Below, one piece after another: positions 1 to 5,718 of a stretch of DNA of 5,718 nt. The DNA lies in contig JAFDDL010000265.1 of the NCBI GenBank assembly GCA_019310865.1, forward strand, positions 1 through 5,718. The letters are read 5' to 3'. Each line of letters begins with the position of its first letter. The stretch's first letter is position 1. A program made the translations under genes and the position numbers. Source of the stretch: Deltaproteobacteria bacterium (lineage in GTDB: Bacteria > Desulfobacterota > Desulfobacteria > Desulfobacterales > JAFDDL01). Under the pieces are notes generated by a model that saw only the letters and a program-made list of their open reading frames with translations, was not told where the DNA came from and made no database searches.

Positions 1-399
1 TGGTTCGATTCCGATGAATTTGAGTACCACATCTCTGAACGCGATACTTACAAGGATTCGAGTATTCCGCGAAAATTTCAACGAAAAACCGATTTGGATT
101 CCGGCCCATATTTGAAGTGTGTTCGATGTGAGGCCTTGATGGTGAGAAGAAATTTCAAAAAGATATCCGGTGTGATGGTTGATATCTGCCGGGATCACGG
201 GGTCTGGTTCGATGCCGGTGAACTGGAGCAGATTCGCATCTTTATTGCAAACGGGGGCCTGGATAAGAGTCAAGATAAGGGCATCTTGGAAAATCGCGAT
301 GAGATTGCCCGGATCGCTGATGAAACAAGAGACTTGAACATGCTGTTTAGAACCCTACATAAATTCGATATAAAACGGATTTTTTTGCAGAAGTTTTAA
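1..399 (+). CDS. Tandem TFIIB-type zinc-ribbon protein, 5'-truncated by the window edge
   Basis: The reading frame is open from base 1 and ends at TAA 397-399, so only the C-terminal 132 residues are present. The fragment opens with WFDSDEFE, which matches the end of the zf-TFIIB signature (xWFDxxELE), so it is the tail of a first zinc ribbon. A complete second ribbon follows: CVRC at fragment residues 40-43, then CRDHGVWFDAGEL from residue 63, giving C-x2-C...C-x2-H ligands with His as the fourth ligand. About 55 charged, probably helical residues follow, without a membrane segment. Proteins of this family are small and poorly characterised; a metal-binding or nucleic-acid-associated role is usual guesswork and nothing here narrows it. 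A TTG at 94 could be read as a start, but the half ribbon upstream argues the frame really begins outside the window. The methyltransferase gene starts 56 bases downstream on the same strand, so co-transcription is possible. Confidence 0.85.
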   Translation, partial: WFDSDEFEYHISERDTYKDSSIPRKFQRKTDLDSGPYLKCVRCEALMVRRNFKKISGVMVDICRDHGVWFDAGELEQIRIFIANGGLDKSQDKGILENRDEIARIADETRDLNMLFRTLHKFDIKRIFLQKF

Positions 400-445
400 T
401 ACGCCTGCCAGGGGTGTCATATGACAGGGCTGACTTTGGGGAAAA

Positions 446-451
446 AAGGAG
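446..451 (+). promoter_or_regulatory. Ribosome binding site that fixes the methyltransferase start
   Basis: AAGGAG followed by four bases and ATG 456. The spacing is a little tight but clearly better than anything before the upstream in-frame GTG at 414. Confidence 0.7.
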
Positions 452-455
452 ATCA

Positions 456-1313
456 ATGAATAAAGTAGAAGATAATCCGAATGTTACGAATGCACAGGTG
501 GAAGAAAATTACCAGGCGTCCGGGATCACCGAATCGATCACAAAGGCGCTGGGAACGCTGGGTAAAGACCCCAGCGATCTGACGGCGACCGATCTGGCGC
601 CGGTGGACCAGTTTCACATTCGGGGGCTGGCTGCTACAAAAGAGTTGGCGGACTTAGGCGGTCTGTCCAAGGGCATGCGGGTGCTGGATGTGGGATGCGG
701 CTTGGGCGGCCCGGCCCGGTATCTTGCGACAAAGCATGGCTGCCGGGTCACCGGCCTTGATATCACCCGGGACTACGTCATGGCCGCCGGCATGCTCACC
801 AAGCTGGTTCGTTTGGATCATCAGGTTGGCTTTATACACGGTAGCGCACTGGAGATTCCCGCTGAAGATGGCAGATTCGACGTGGTCTGGACCGAGCATG
901 CTCAGATGAATATTTTCGCTAAGGAGGGGTTTTACCGGGAAATTGCCCGGGTGCTGAAACCGGGGGGCCGACTGGTGTTTCATGACGTATTCCGAGGTGC
1001 CGGCCCACAACCGCGTTACCCTGTGCCCTGGGCTACGGAGTCCGCAATCAGTTATCTTCGTCAGGCGGAGGTAATCCGGAAAATTATCGAATCGGCCGGG
1101 TTTCAAATCGATTCATGGGAAGATACCACCGCAAAATCGCTTGCGTGGTTCCAGGCGGTGTCGCGCAAACGGAAATCTCCTGGGAGATCTTCCCTCGGAT
1201 TGCATCTGCTGCTGGGCGAGACGGCTCCCATTCGGGTCGCAAACCTGATTAAGAACCTTCAGGATCAGCGAATTCGGGTGGTGCAGGCGGTTGCCCGAAA
1301 ACAATCAGCCTGA
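456..1313 (+). CDS. Class I SAM-dependent methyltransferase (Methyltransf_11/25 type), substrate unknown
   Basis: This is a 285-residue cytosolic methyltransferase with a Rossmann fold. Motif I is VLDVGCGLGGPAR (residues 76-88). The acidic residue ending strand beta-2 is D102 in VTGLDIT. The motif II/III region is GSALEIP followed by FDVVW (residues 129-145), and the post-motif is VLKPGGRLVFHD (166-177). The segment VDQFHIRGLAAT (50-61) ahead of the fold is typical of a widespread bacterial subfamily that is sometimes auto-named sarcosine/dimethylglycine or UbiE-like methyltransferase. The sequence does not identify the acceptor, so I leave it open. ATG 456 is chosen because AAGGAG lies at 446-451, four bases upstream; GTG 414 is in frame but has no comparable site and would add 14 non-family-like residues. 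The 3' end overlaps the convergent VanZ gene by 65 bases. The terminal residues resemble the usual family ending, so the gene looks full-length. Confidence 0.93.
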   Translation: MNKVEDNPNVTNAQVEENYQASGITESITKALGTLGKDPSDLTATDLAPVDQFHIRGLAATKELADLGGLSKGMRVLDVGCGLGGPARYLATKHGCRVTGLDITRDYVMAAGMLTKLVRLDHQVGFIHGSALEIPAEDGRFDVVWTEHAQMNIFAKEGFYREIARVLKPGGRLVFHDVFRGAGPQPRYPVPWATESAISYLRQAEVIRKIIESAGFQIDSWEDTTAKSLAWFQAVSRKRKSPGRSSLGLHLLLGETAPIRVANLIKNLQDQRIRVVQAVARKQSA

Positions 1314-2397
1314 AGATCATCACCCCGACCAGTGTTCCGAGAGTATTGAGCGCCAGATCCCGAATGTCCGACGTTCGAAGCGGCATCCATGCCTGAACGA
1401 TCTCAATTCCGAGGCTCAAGGCAAACCCCGACGCTATGGCGAATCTGACGCTGTGAGTTGAGAAAACGCCCCCAATCCTGGCAAATGTGGCGGCAAGGGT
1501 GAGGCCGAGGGGGATGAAACCGATAAAATTCAAGAAAAGATCCCGGATCACCTTTGTGTTGAAATTCCAGTGGTCCCACCCCTGTTTGAACAGTTGACCT
1601 TTGAGCTTCTTCAACCGGTCCGGAATATGGAGGTGGTGCTCGCCACCGGCATGATCCTGGATGCGGCTACCGGTCGCTTCATTGCAGTAATAGACAAGCG
1701 ACGATTGCGCCTTGCGTGCAAAGGAATAACGGCCTGTCTCAGACCAGAGTCTGTAATGGTCTTCGGCATCCGTCGGGGAAAGCGGATATCCATAAAATGC
1801 CAGACCGTAAATTTCCCCCTGCCAGGAATGCTGACCGTAAACGGAGTTAGCCAGAAGCAGTCTGGGCGAGTTACGGGGAATGGTCGGGTGAAAATTTTTT
1901 CTGGCGCCGGCCAGCCGGCCGTTTACATAGATTCTGGCGCTCCGGCTATCCGTTGTGATGGTCAAAAAGAGCCGTTTTGGCGAGGCGGCGATCGACTTCA
2001 AGGTGAGCCGCTTGGTTTTTCTCTTATTATCATAATCATCTCCGTTCATGAGAATGATCGATGATTTCCATTGCGCTAAGAGCAACTGATTCCGGTCTTT
2101 CCCGTCATGAACGGCCAAAATGAAATTGAAGTTCTCAGTTTCATTGGACGCCGGTTTCAGGGCGATTTCCAGTGAAAAGCTGTCTGTTGCCAGGTGGTTT
2201 TCAGTGAAAGCCCCGGCAAGCGGCTGGGAAAAGGCCATGGCGTTTTTACCAAACCGGACGCCGGGTTGTTTCGTAAGCCAGGTGACATTGTTTTTCCAGA
2301 AAAAATTTCCGGGCCGGAGCCCGAAAAACAGAACCACCAGGACTATGGCAGCCGATATGACGATCAGCCACTTTAATGTGAGGGTTTTTCGGGGCAT
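1249..2397 (-). CDS. LamG-like / VanZ-like membrane protein
   Basis: 382 residues. A short basic start (MPRKTLTLK) and a hydrophobic stretch at about residues 10-27 form a signal anchor. A region of about 45-240 resembles a concanavalin A/LamG-type beta sandwich: SFSLEIALKP near 73 and a strand-turn ending in RIYVNGRLAG near 155-164. The C-terminal VanZ domain (about 280-370) has the conserved D-x3-N (D286, N290), E-x2-Q (E332, Q335), RTSDIRD (341-347) and N351, with three membrane helices. The extracytoplasmic LamG part probably faces the periplasm and could bind glycan or peptide. VanZ-family proteins are linked by name to low-level teicoplanin resistance, but most are uncharacterised and a resistance role should not be assumed here. 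ATG 2397 is preferred over GTG 2418 because GGAG (complement of 2406-2409) sits eight bases upstream. The proline-rich tail beyond the VanZ domain is encoded opposite the methyltransferase 3' end. The gene is divergent from the Rrf2 gene. Confidence 0.88.
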   Translation of the reverse strand: MPRKTLTLKWLIVISAAIVLVVLFFGLRPGNFFWKNNVTWLTKQPGVRFGKNAMAFSQPLAGAFTENHLATDSFSLEIALKPASNETENFNFILAVHDGKDRNQLLLAQWKSSIILMNGDDYDNKRKTKRLTLKSIAASPKRLFLTITTDSRSARIYVNGRLAGARKNFHPTIPRNSPRLLLANSVYGQHSWQGEIYGLAFYGYPLSPTDAEDHYRLWSETGRYSFARKAQSSLVYYCNEATGSRIQDHAGGEHHLHIPDRLKKLKGQLFKQGWDHWNFNTKVIRDLFLNFIGFIPLGLTLAATFARIGGVFSTHSVRFAIASGFALSLGIEIVQAWMPLRTSDIRDLALNTLGTLVGVMIFRLIVFGQPPAPPEFADPEGS

Positions 2398-2420
2398 CCT
2401 GTCAACTCCATGGCTCACTC

Positions 2421-2449
2421 TTGAGACGTTGGGAAATAGATGCTATCAG
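2421..2449 (+). promoter_or_regulatory. Candidate promoter for the Rrf2-kamA operon
   Basis: TTGAGA (2421-2426) and TATCAG (2444-2449) are separated by 17 bases and match the sigma-70 boxes at 5/6 and 4/6 positions. They lie in the 55-base divergent gap. The predicted start of transcription would fall at or next to the ATG codons at 2453/2456, implying a leaderless message, which fits the absence of a clear ribosome binding site. Found by eye only. The short gap is also where an Rrf2 autoregulatory operator would be expected, but I see no strong dyad in it. Confidence 0.25.
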
Positions 2450-2452
2450 AAA

Positions 2453-2965
2453 ATGATGTTTATTACCAAAAAGAAAAAATATGCCTTGCGGGCGGTGTAT
2501 GAACTGGCAAGGCATCGTGGCCAGGGTTATATCAAAGCCATCGACATTGCGGCGGTTCAGGCGATTCCCGGTCGATTTCTCGAAACGATACTCGGCAAGC
2601 TGAAACGAAGCGGGCTGATTACGGCCAAGCGAGGTTTTCGCGGCGGCTATCAACTTGCTCTTACCCCGGACCAGATTACAATTGGACAGGTATTGAAGCT
2701 CATGGAGGAAGCGGATCACGAATCCGATTGCGTAGAATGTATTTCCAAGAATAACTGTACCCTTTCGGGAAAATGTGCCTTTATATTTTTATGGCGCAAA
2801 GCAAAGTCAGCCATCGATGCCGTGTACGATCAGACGACCATTGAAGACTTGCTTCTTGATCAGGAAGCCCTGTGGCTGAACAATGATGACTGCTGTAAAT
2901 TTCTGGAACCGAGTGATCTGCAAAAAAACCGCCTTCCTGAAGGCTTGATCCAGAATCGAAGATGA
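2453..2965 (+). CDS. Rrf2-family transcriptional regulator with IscR-like cysteine cluster
   Basis: 170 residues, a usual length for Rrf2 proteins. The N-terminus ITKKKKYALRAVYELA is the family opening. A winged helix-turn-helix follows, with IPGRFLETILGKLKRSGLI (residues 38-56) as the recognition-helix region and KRGFRGGYQLAL (59-70) as the wing. Four cysteines follow: C93, C96, C102 and C108. The last three have the C-x5-C-x5-C spacing of the Fe-S ligands of IscR, so an oxygen-, nitric oxide- or iron-responsive [2Fe-2S] or similar cluster is likely. Two further cysteines occur in DDCCKF near the C-terminus. ATG 2453 is followed at once by ATG 2456; either could be used, as no good ribosome binding site precedes them. 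The frame continues open far upstream, but that part is antisense to the VanZ gene and is not protein-like. The stop overlaps the next start (ATGA, 2962-2965), so the two genes are translationally coupled. The regulator probably controls this operon and possibly the divergent VanZ gene. Confidence 0.93.
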   Translation: MMFITKKKKYALRAVYELARHRGQGYIKAIDIAAVQAIPGRFLETILGKLKRSGLITAKRGFRGGYQLALTPDQITIGQVLKLMEEADHESDCVECISKNNCTLSGKCAFIFLWRKAKSAIDAVYDQTTIEDLLLDQEALWLNNDDCCKFLEPSDLQKNRLPEGLIQNRR

Positions 2966-4053
2966 TCGATATTCAAAACGATGAAAATTGGCGAATCCAG
3001 GATTGTAATGCGATTACCTGCCTTGATGAACTTTGCCGGCACGTGGCCTTTCCGGCCGATGAAAAAGCAAAGATTTTAAAAGCCTGTAAGCGATTTCCAC
3101 TCAAGGTGTCGCGCTATTATCTAAATCTCATCGACGCGGACGATCCGGACTGTCCCCTTCGGAAAATGGCCATTCCCGATGTGCGGGAATTGATCGTAAG
3201 CCCCTATGAACTGGCGGATCCCATCGGAGACACCCATTCGGCATTGAACAATCAGCCCAGACCGGCACTGGTCCATCGCTATCAAGACCGTGTGGTATTC
3301 ATGCCCACGACCCTCTGTGGCATGTACTGCCGTCACTGTTTTCGACGCCGGCTGGCGGGGAAGCATGAACAAAATCCCACCCAAGAAGAACTCGATTCAG
3401 CGCTGAGCTATATTGAATCGACCGCCGGCATAAGAGAGGTAATTTTAAGCGGTGGTGATCCATTAATGATGGATGACGCGGCCCTTTTTATCATACTGGC
3501 GCGAATTCAAGCAGCTCCCCATGTTCGGGTGCTTCGAATTCATACGCGAATGCCCGCTGTGACGCCCTATCGAATCACGGATGAATTGGTGGCGGGTCTA
3601 TCACGTTTTCGCCCCCTTTGGTTGGTGACTCATTTTAATCATCCCAGAGAGCTGACCGGTGTGGCAATCGAAAAGCTTCGACGGTTAACCGATGCTGGGA
3701 TTCCGCTTCTCAACCAGTCGGTTTTGCTAAAAGGGGTGAATGATCGGGTGGATGTGCTGCGGGATCTGGGTTGGGGGCTGATCGAGGCCGGAGTCAAGCC
3801 TTATTACCTGCATCACCTGGATTTGGCTCAGGGTCTGGGGCATTTCCGGGTGAGCATTGAAAAGGGCGTGCGCTTGATCCGGGAACTTCAGGGAACCCTT
3901 CCCGGATACGCCATTCCCCGCTACGTCCTCGATGTCCCCGAAGGGTACGGCAAGGTCCCGGTTCAGTATTGTTATTTGAACCGGATGGATGTTCAGCGTT
4001 ACCAGGTCGAAGCGCCTGATGGAACACGGGTTGAATACTTGGATATGGGATAG
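2962..4053 (+). CDS. KamA-family radical SAM aminomutase (lysine 2,3-aminomutase-like)
   Basis: 363 residues. The radical SAM cluster motif is CGMYCRHC (C119, C123, C126), and R128 corresponds to the arginine that holds the substrate carboxylate in clostridial lysine 2,3-aminomutase (LAM). Other family blocks are LVHRYQDRV (103-111), LSGGDPL (162-168), HTRMPAVTPYRIT (194-206), THFNHPREL (223-231) and the C-terminal DVPEGYGK, where K331 aligns with the PLP lysine. D287 (in HHLDLAQG) and D324 align with the two aspartates that bind the lysine epsilon-amino group in LAM; glutamate mutases replace these, so lysine is the better guess. The expected reaction is L-lysine to L-beta-lysine using [4Fe-4S], SAM and PLP. 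The product could go to an osmolyte or, if this acts like EpmB, to EF-P modification. It is shorter than classical LAM (about 416 residues) and near EpmB length. No acetyltransferase (ablB) or EF-P gene lies in the window. The start overlaps the Rrf2 stop, and no strong separate ribosome binding site is seen. Confidence 0.92.
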   Translation: MIDIQNDENWRIQDCNAITCLDELCRHVAFPADEKAKILKACKRFPLKVSRYYLNLIDADDPDCPLRKMAIPDVRELIVSPYELADPIGDTHSALNNQPRPALVHRYQDRVVFMPTTLCGMYCRHCFRRRLAGKHEQNPTQEELDSALSYIESTAGIREVILSGGDPLMMDDAALFIILARIQAAPHVRVLRIHTRMPAVTPYRITDELVAGLSRFRPLWLVTHFNHPRELTGVAIEKLRRLTDAGIPLLNQSVLLKGVNDRVDVLRDLGWGLIEAGVKPYYLHHLDLAQGLGHFRVSIEKGVRLIRELQGTLPGYAIPRYVLDVPEGYGKVPVQYCYLNRMDVQRYQVEAPDGTRVEYLDMG

Positions 4054-4062
4054 GAGACAAGT

Positions 4063-4098
4063 ATGTATCTTTGCCTTGAATCACAGGTGGATACTTGA
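4063..4098 (+). other. 11-codon ORF with good ribosome binding site, possible stump of a lost gene
   Basis: AGGAG (4052-4056) lies six bases before ATG 4063, directly after the kamA stop at 4051-4053. The frame encodes MYLCLESQVDT and ends at TGA 4096. Past that stop the same frame stays open for 15 more codons before a second TGA at 4144. This could be a third operon gene that has decayed, a tiny peptide, or chance. No family is recognisable. Confidence 0.2.
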
Positions 4099-4144
4099 AA
4101 ACAGTTGCTTGAATTGATAATGGCAAAACGGGCACCATTTGTTT

Positions 4145-4163
4145 GAAAAGCCCTTGGGTTTTC
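4145..4163. terminator. Weak hairpin between convergent kamA and the nicO remnant
   Basis: GAAAAGCCC and GGGTTTTC can pair around a very small loop with one bulged G. The hairpin lies 92 bases past kamA and 28 bases past the end of the minus-strand transporter remnant, a suitable place for a bidirectional terminator. Neither side has a real run of T, so the call is tentative. Apart from the small ORF and this hairpin I see nothing else in 4054-4185. Confidence 0.25.
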
Positions 4164-4185
4164 AGTGTTTTATACCTTTGTGCGA

Positions 4186-4259
4186 ACCGGTTAATAACTA
4201 ACGGTGTGTATGGCTGTCACGAGGAAAATCGTGCCAAATACTGCGATGGCCGTTCCGGA
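4186..4259 (-). repeat. Left copy of a diverged 74-base repeat (3' end of a nicO-like gene)
   Basis: An ungapped hand alignment with 5341-5414 gives 59 identical positions of 74. It covers the last 22 codons, the stop and a few bases beyond. Both copies encode LSGTAIAVFG-(T/A)-IFL and AIHT before the stop. The level of divergence, mostly at silent or conservative positions, marks two old paralogs. Confidence 0.85.
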
Positions 4260-4598
4260 AAGTATTCGGATAACGCTTTCGACCTTGTTGCCATACCTGG
4301 ATGACACGGTTGTTAATACCATGGTTTTTCCCATACCGACGGCTGTAATAACAAGAGAAATGGTAAGGGCCATGCCGAGGGAAATACAGGATGCCATCAG
4401 CAGGCCAAGTATTGTCGCATCCATGGATAGGCAAAACAGCATGACCATCACCACGGCAGGACATGGCACCAACCCCACCGCCATGGCCCAGGGCAGCAAG
4501 CCTTTTCGCGTTTCGTCCGCAGCTGCCGTTTCTTCTTCGGGCGCGGACGAAATGAACATCGCGTAGGCATTTTTCCCTTCTATTTCAACTGAGGATGC
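4191..4598 (-). pseudogene. C-terminal half of a NicO/RcnA-type nickel/cobalt transporter
   Basis: The frame is open from 4598 to TAA 4193-4191, with an in-frame TGA immediately upstream (4601-4599). It encodes an acidic linker (EEETAAADE) followed by the typical second half of NicO transporters: LLPWAMAVGLVPCPAVVMVM with the PCP motif, then SLGMALTIS, then a final hydrophobic helix LSGTAIAVFGTIFLVTA. That gives three membrane helices in about 122 residues, against six or more in about 250-350 residues for a whole transporter. The N-terminal half, including the HxxxxD-type metal-binding helix, is missing. The first ATG (4559) has no well-placed ribosome binding site. No continuation appears in the other minus-strand frames up to the toxin-antitoxin promoter. 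I read it as a remnant cut off when the adjacent toxin-antitoxin segment arrived or by a related deletion. A functional half-transporter is possible but unlikely. Confidence 0.75.
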
Positions 4599-4649
4599 TC
4601 AAAGGCCGGCGATCTTGATATACAGCCAAGGAGGTGGCCCCTTCCCCCT

Positions 4650-4958
<309 letters not shown>

Positions 4959-4959
<1 letters not shown>

Positions 4960-5336
4960 TGTTGCTGGATACTTGTGCCCTGTTGTGGTTAGCCCATGAC
5001 CAAACCCGGATCTCTGTGGAGACGCTGGGAAAAATTGACAATGCCCCGGTTGTGTTTATTGCCTCCGTTTCCGGCTTCGAAATCGGGCTGAAACACCGAG
5101 CCGGTAAATTACAATTGCCGACCCCTCCGCAAAAATGGATCCGCGAGATACTTCGCCATCATCAAATCGACATCATTGATCTGAATCTCGACATATCCCT
5201 TAAAGCAACCGAATTGCCTCCCATCCACAAAGATCCCTGTGACCGATACATTATCGCAACAGCATTGACGAAAGAATTGCCGGTTGTTACGGCTGATCAG
5301 CGCTTTGCCGAGTATGGTGTAGAGGTCTTGATTTAG
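4959..5336 (+). CDS. vapC: Type II toxin, VapC-like PIN-domain ribonuclease
   Basis: 125 residues, the normal size for a single PIN domain. The four acidic active-site positions are visible: D4 in LLDTCALLWLA, E41 in SVSGFEIGLKHRAGKL, D95 in HKDPCDRYIIATAL and D113 in VVTADQRFAEYG. These would hold Mg2+/Mn2+ for RNA cleavage; VapC relatives cut tRNAs or rRNA, but the target of this one cannot be read from the sequence. Free toxin would halt translation until neutralised by the antitoxin encoded just upstream with a one-base overlap. The combination of a Phd/YefM antitoxin with a PIN toxin of this DxxALLWL type is common. All catalytic residues are present, so the toxin should be active. The stop lies only four bases before the homology block of the right-hand transporter remnant, which marks the edge of the inserted segment. 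Confidence 0.92.
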
Positions 5337-5340
5337 ATTT

Positions 5341-5414
5341 ACCGGCTAATAACCAGCGGTATGGATGGCGGCCAGGAGAAAAATCGCGCCAAAGACGGCA
5401 ATGGCGGTGCCGGA
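5341..5414 (-). repeat. Right copy of the diverged 74-base repeat (3' end of a nicO-like gene)
   Basis: The partner of the block at 4186-4259, in the same orientation, 59/74 identical without gaps. It begins four bases after the toxin stop codon. Together the two copies bracket the toxin-antitoxin pair. Confidence 0.85.
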
Positions 5415-5526
5415 TAGTAGTCCCATGATGTATTTGATCGCACCGCCGTACTTGGACGGCACTGCATTGACGACAAGGGTTTTTCTCGCCGATGAAATCA
5501 AAAAAACTCGGTAAAAGCATCTTCAT
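5346..5526 (-). pseudogene. Second nicO-like transporter remnant: start joined to C-terminal tail
   Basis: Read on the minus strand, AAGGAG (complement of 5535-5540) lies eight bases before ATG 5526, and the frame begins MKMLLPSFFDFIG. The transporter-like tail, SKYGGAIKYIMGLLSGTAIAVFG followed by IFLLAAIHTAGY and TAG 5348-5346, lies in a different frame (it opens near KTLVV at about 5480). It is closely similar to the end of the left remnant. Removing one base from the A7 run at 5500-5506 (T7 on the coding strand) would join start and tail into a 59-residue ORF. The gene has therefore lost almost all of its transporter body by an internal deletion and then, or at the same time, gone out of frame. 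The good ribosome binding site suggests the start region is the original one. As written, the start-frame product reads on through the tail out of frame and across the toxin 3' end; it is not a real protein. Confidence 0.7.
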
Positions 5527-5718
5527 TTTTAAATCTCCTTTTAGACTATTTTTTCTTTCTTGTGGTTTTTTTAATATCAGAGAAATTTTATTAAATAGAA
5601 TTCTGAAAGTGGATGGCGCCCCTGACGTTCATGCAGTCTTGATTATTTTTTCACGAGCCCTTAGGATTCATGAAAAGGGGAGGGATGTCGTTGAAAAATT
5701 CTTCAGGTTTTCAACCGT
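5527..5718. other. AT-rich region with no supported gene
   Basis: This holds the leader of the right-hand transporter remnant (minus strand) and otherwise no convincing coding sequence. On the plus strand, ATG 5670 and the in-frame ATG 5685 open a frame that runs off the right edge. A possible promoter lies before it (TTGATT 5639-5644, 17 bases, TAGGAT 5662-5667), but purine-rich sequence sits too close to both ATGs for a good ribosome binding site, so I do not call a gene. Confidence 0.4.
5690..5715. repeat. Perfect 8-bp inverted repeat
   Basis: GTTGAAAA (5690-5697) and TTTTCAAC (5708-5715) are exact reverse complements around a 10-base loop. It has too little GC and no T-run for a usual terminator. 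It could be an operator, a recombination-related end, or part of a larger element cut by the window edge. Confidence 0.5.

Noticed and set aside
2120..2452. Long in-frame upstream extension of the Rrf2 gene
   Set aside because: It is antisense to the VanZ gene, has no family similarity, and the canonical Rrf2 N-terminus begins at 2453/2456.
456..4053. Methyltransferase plus KamA as an osmolyte (betaine and beta-lysine) cluster
   Set aside because: The methyltransferase substrate cannot be read from its sequence, and the two genes are separated by a gene on the opposite strand.
4096..4098. TGA in the tiny ORF after kamA as a selenocysteine codon
   Set aside because: I see no convincing hairpin right after it of the kind needed, and a second TGA follows soon.
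4204..4566. Plus-strand ORF of 120 codons opposite the transporter remnant
   Set aside because: It is a mirror of the minus-strand membrane-protein frame. Its product has no recognisable domain and there is no ribosome binding site.
4191..4598. Transporter fragment as a complete small membrane protein
   Set aside because: It matches only the second half of NicO proteins and lacks a usable ribosome binding site, while a near-identical tail exists in a second broken copy.

Overview
The window looks like ordinary bacterial chromosome of roughly even base composition. Its gene content suggests a Gram-negative anaerobe, most likely in the sulfate-reducer group (Desulfobacterota). That placement is inference from the style of the proteins: a tandem TFIIB-type zinc ribbon, an Rrf2 regulator with an IscR-like cysteine cluster, a short KamA-type radical SAM enzyme and NicO-type metal transporter pieces. 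There is no rRNA or other marker here to confirm it.

Left part (1-2397): the 3' part of a tandem zinc-ribbon protein runs in from the left edge. A class I SAM-dependent methyltransferase follows on the same strand. It meets tail-to-tail, with a 65-base coding overlap, a minus-strand gene for a membrane protein that joins a LamG-like domain to a C-terminal VanZ domain.

Middle (2398-4190): a 55-base divergent gap separates the VanZ gene from a two-gene plus-strand operon. The first gene encodes an Rrf2-family regulator with four clustered cysteines; its stop codon overlaps the start of the second gene (ATGA). The second gene encodes a lysine 2,3-aminomutase-like (KamA family) radical SAM/PLP enzyme with all key residues in place. 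An iron-sulfur-type regulator is therefore translationally coupled to an iron-sulfur enzyme. Just after it lies an 11-codon ORF with a good ribosome binding site, perhaps the stump of a lost third gene.

Right part (4186-5526): a complete type II toxin-antitoxin pair (Phd/YefM-type antitoxin, VapC-like PIN toxin) sits on the plus strand between two minus-strand remnants of NicO/RcnA-type nickel/cobalt transporter genes. One remnant keeps only the C-terminal half. The other keeps its ribosome binding site and start codon but has lost nearly everything before the last 45 or so codons. The two 3' ends are about 80% identical over 74 bases, so they are diverged paralogs rather than a target-site duplication. 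This segment is the accessory, rearranged part of the window. The last 190 bases are AT-rich and hold a perfect 8-bp inverted repeat at the right edge, but no gene I can support.

I did not find a convincing wholly new system. The points most worth following are the toxin-antitoxin pair nested in decayed transporter paralogs, the Rrf2-KamA coupling and the LamG-VanZ fusion.
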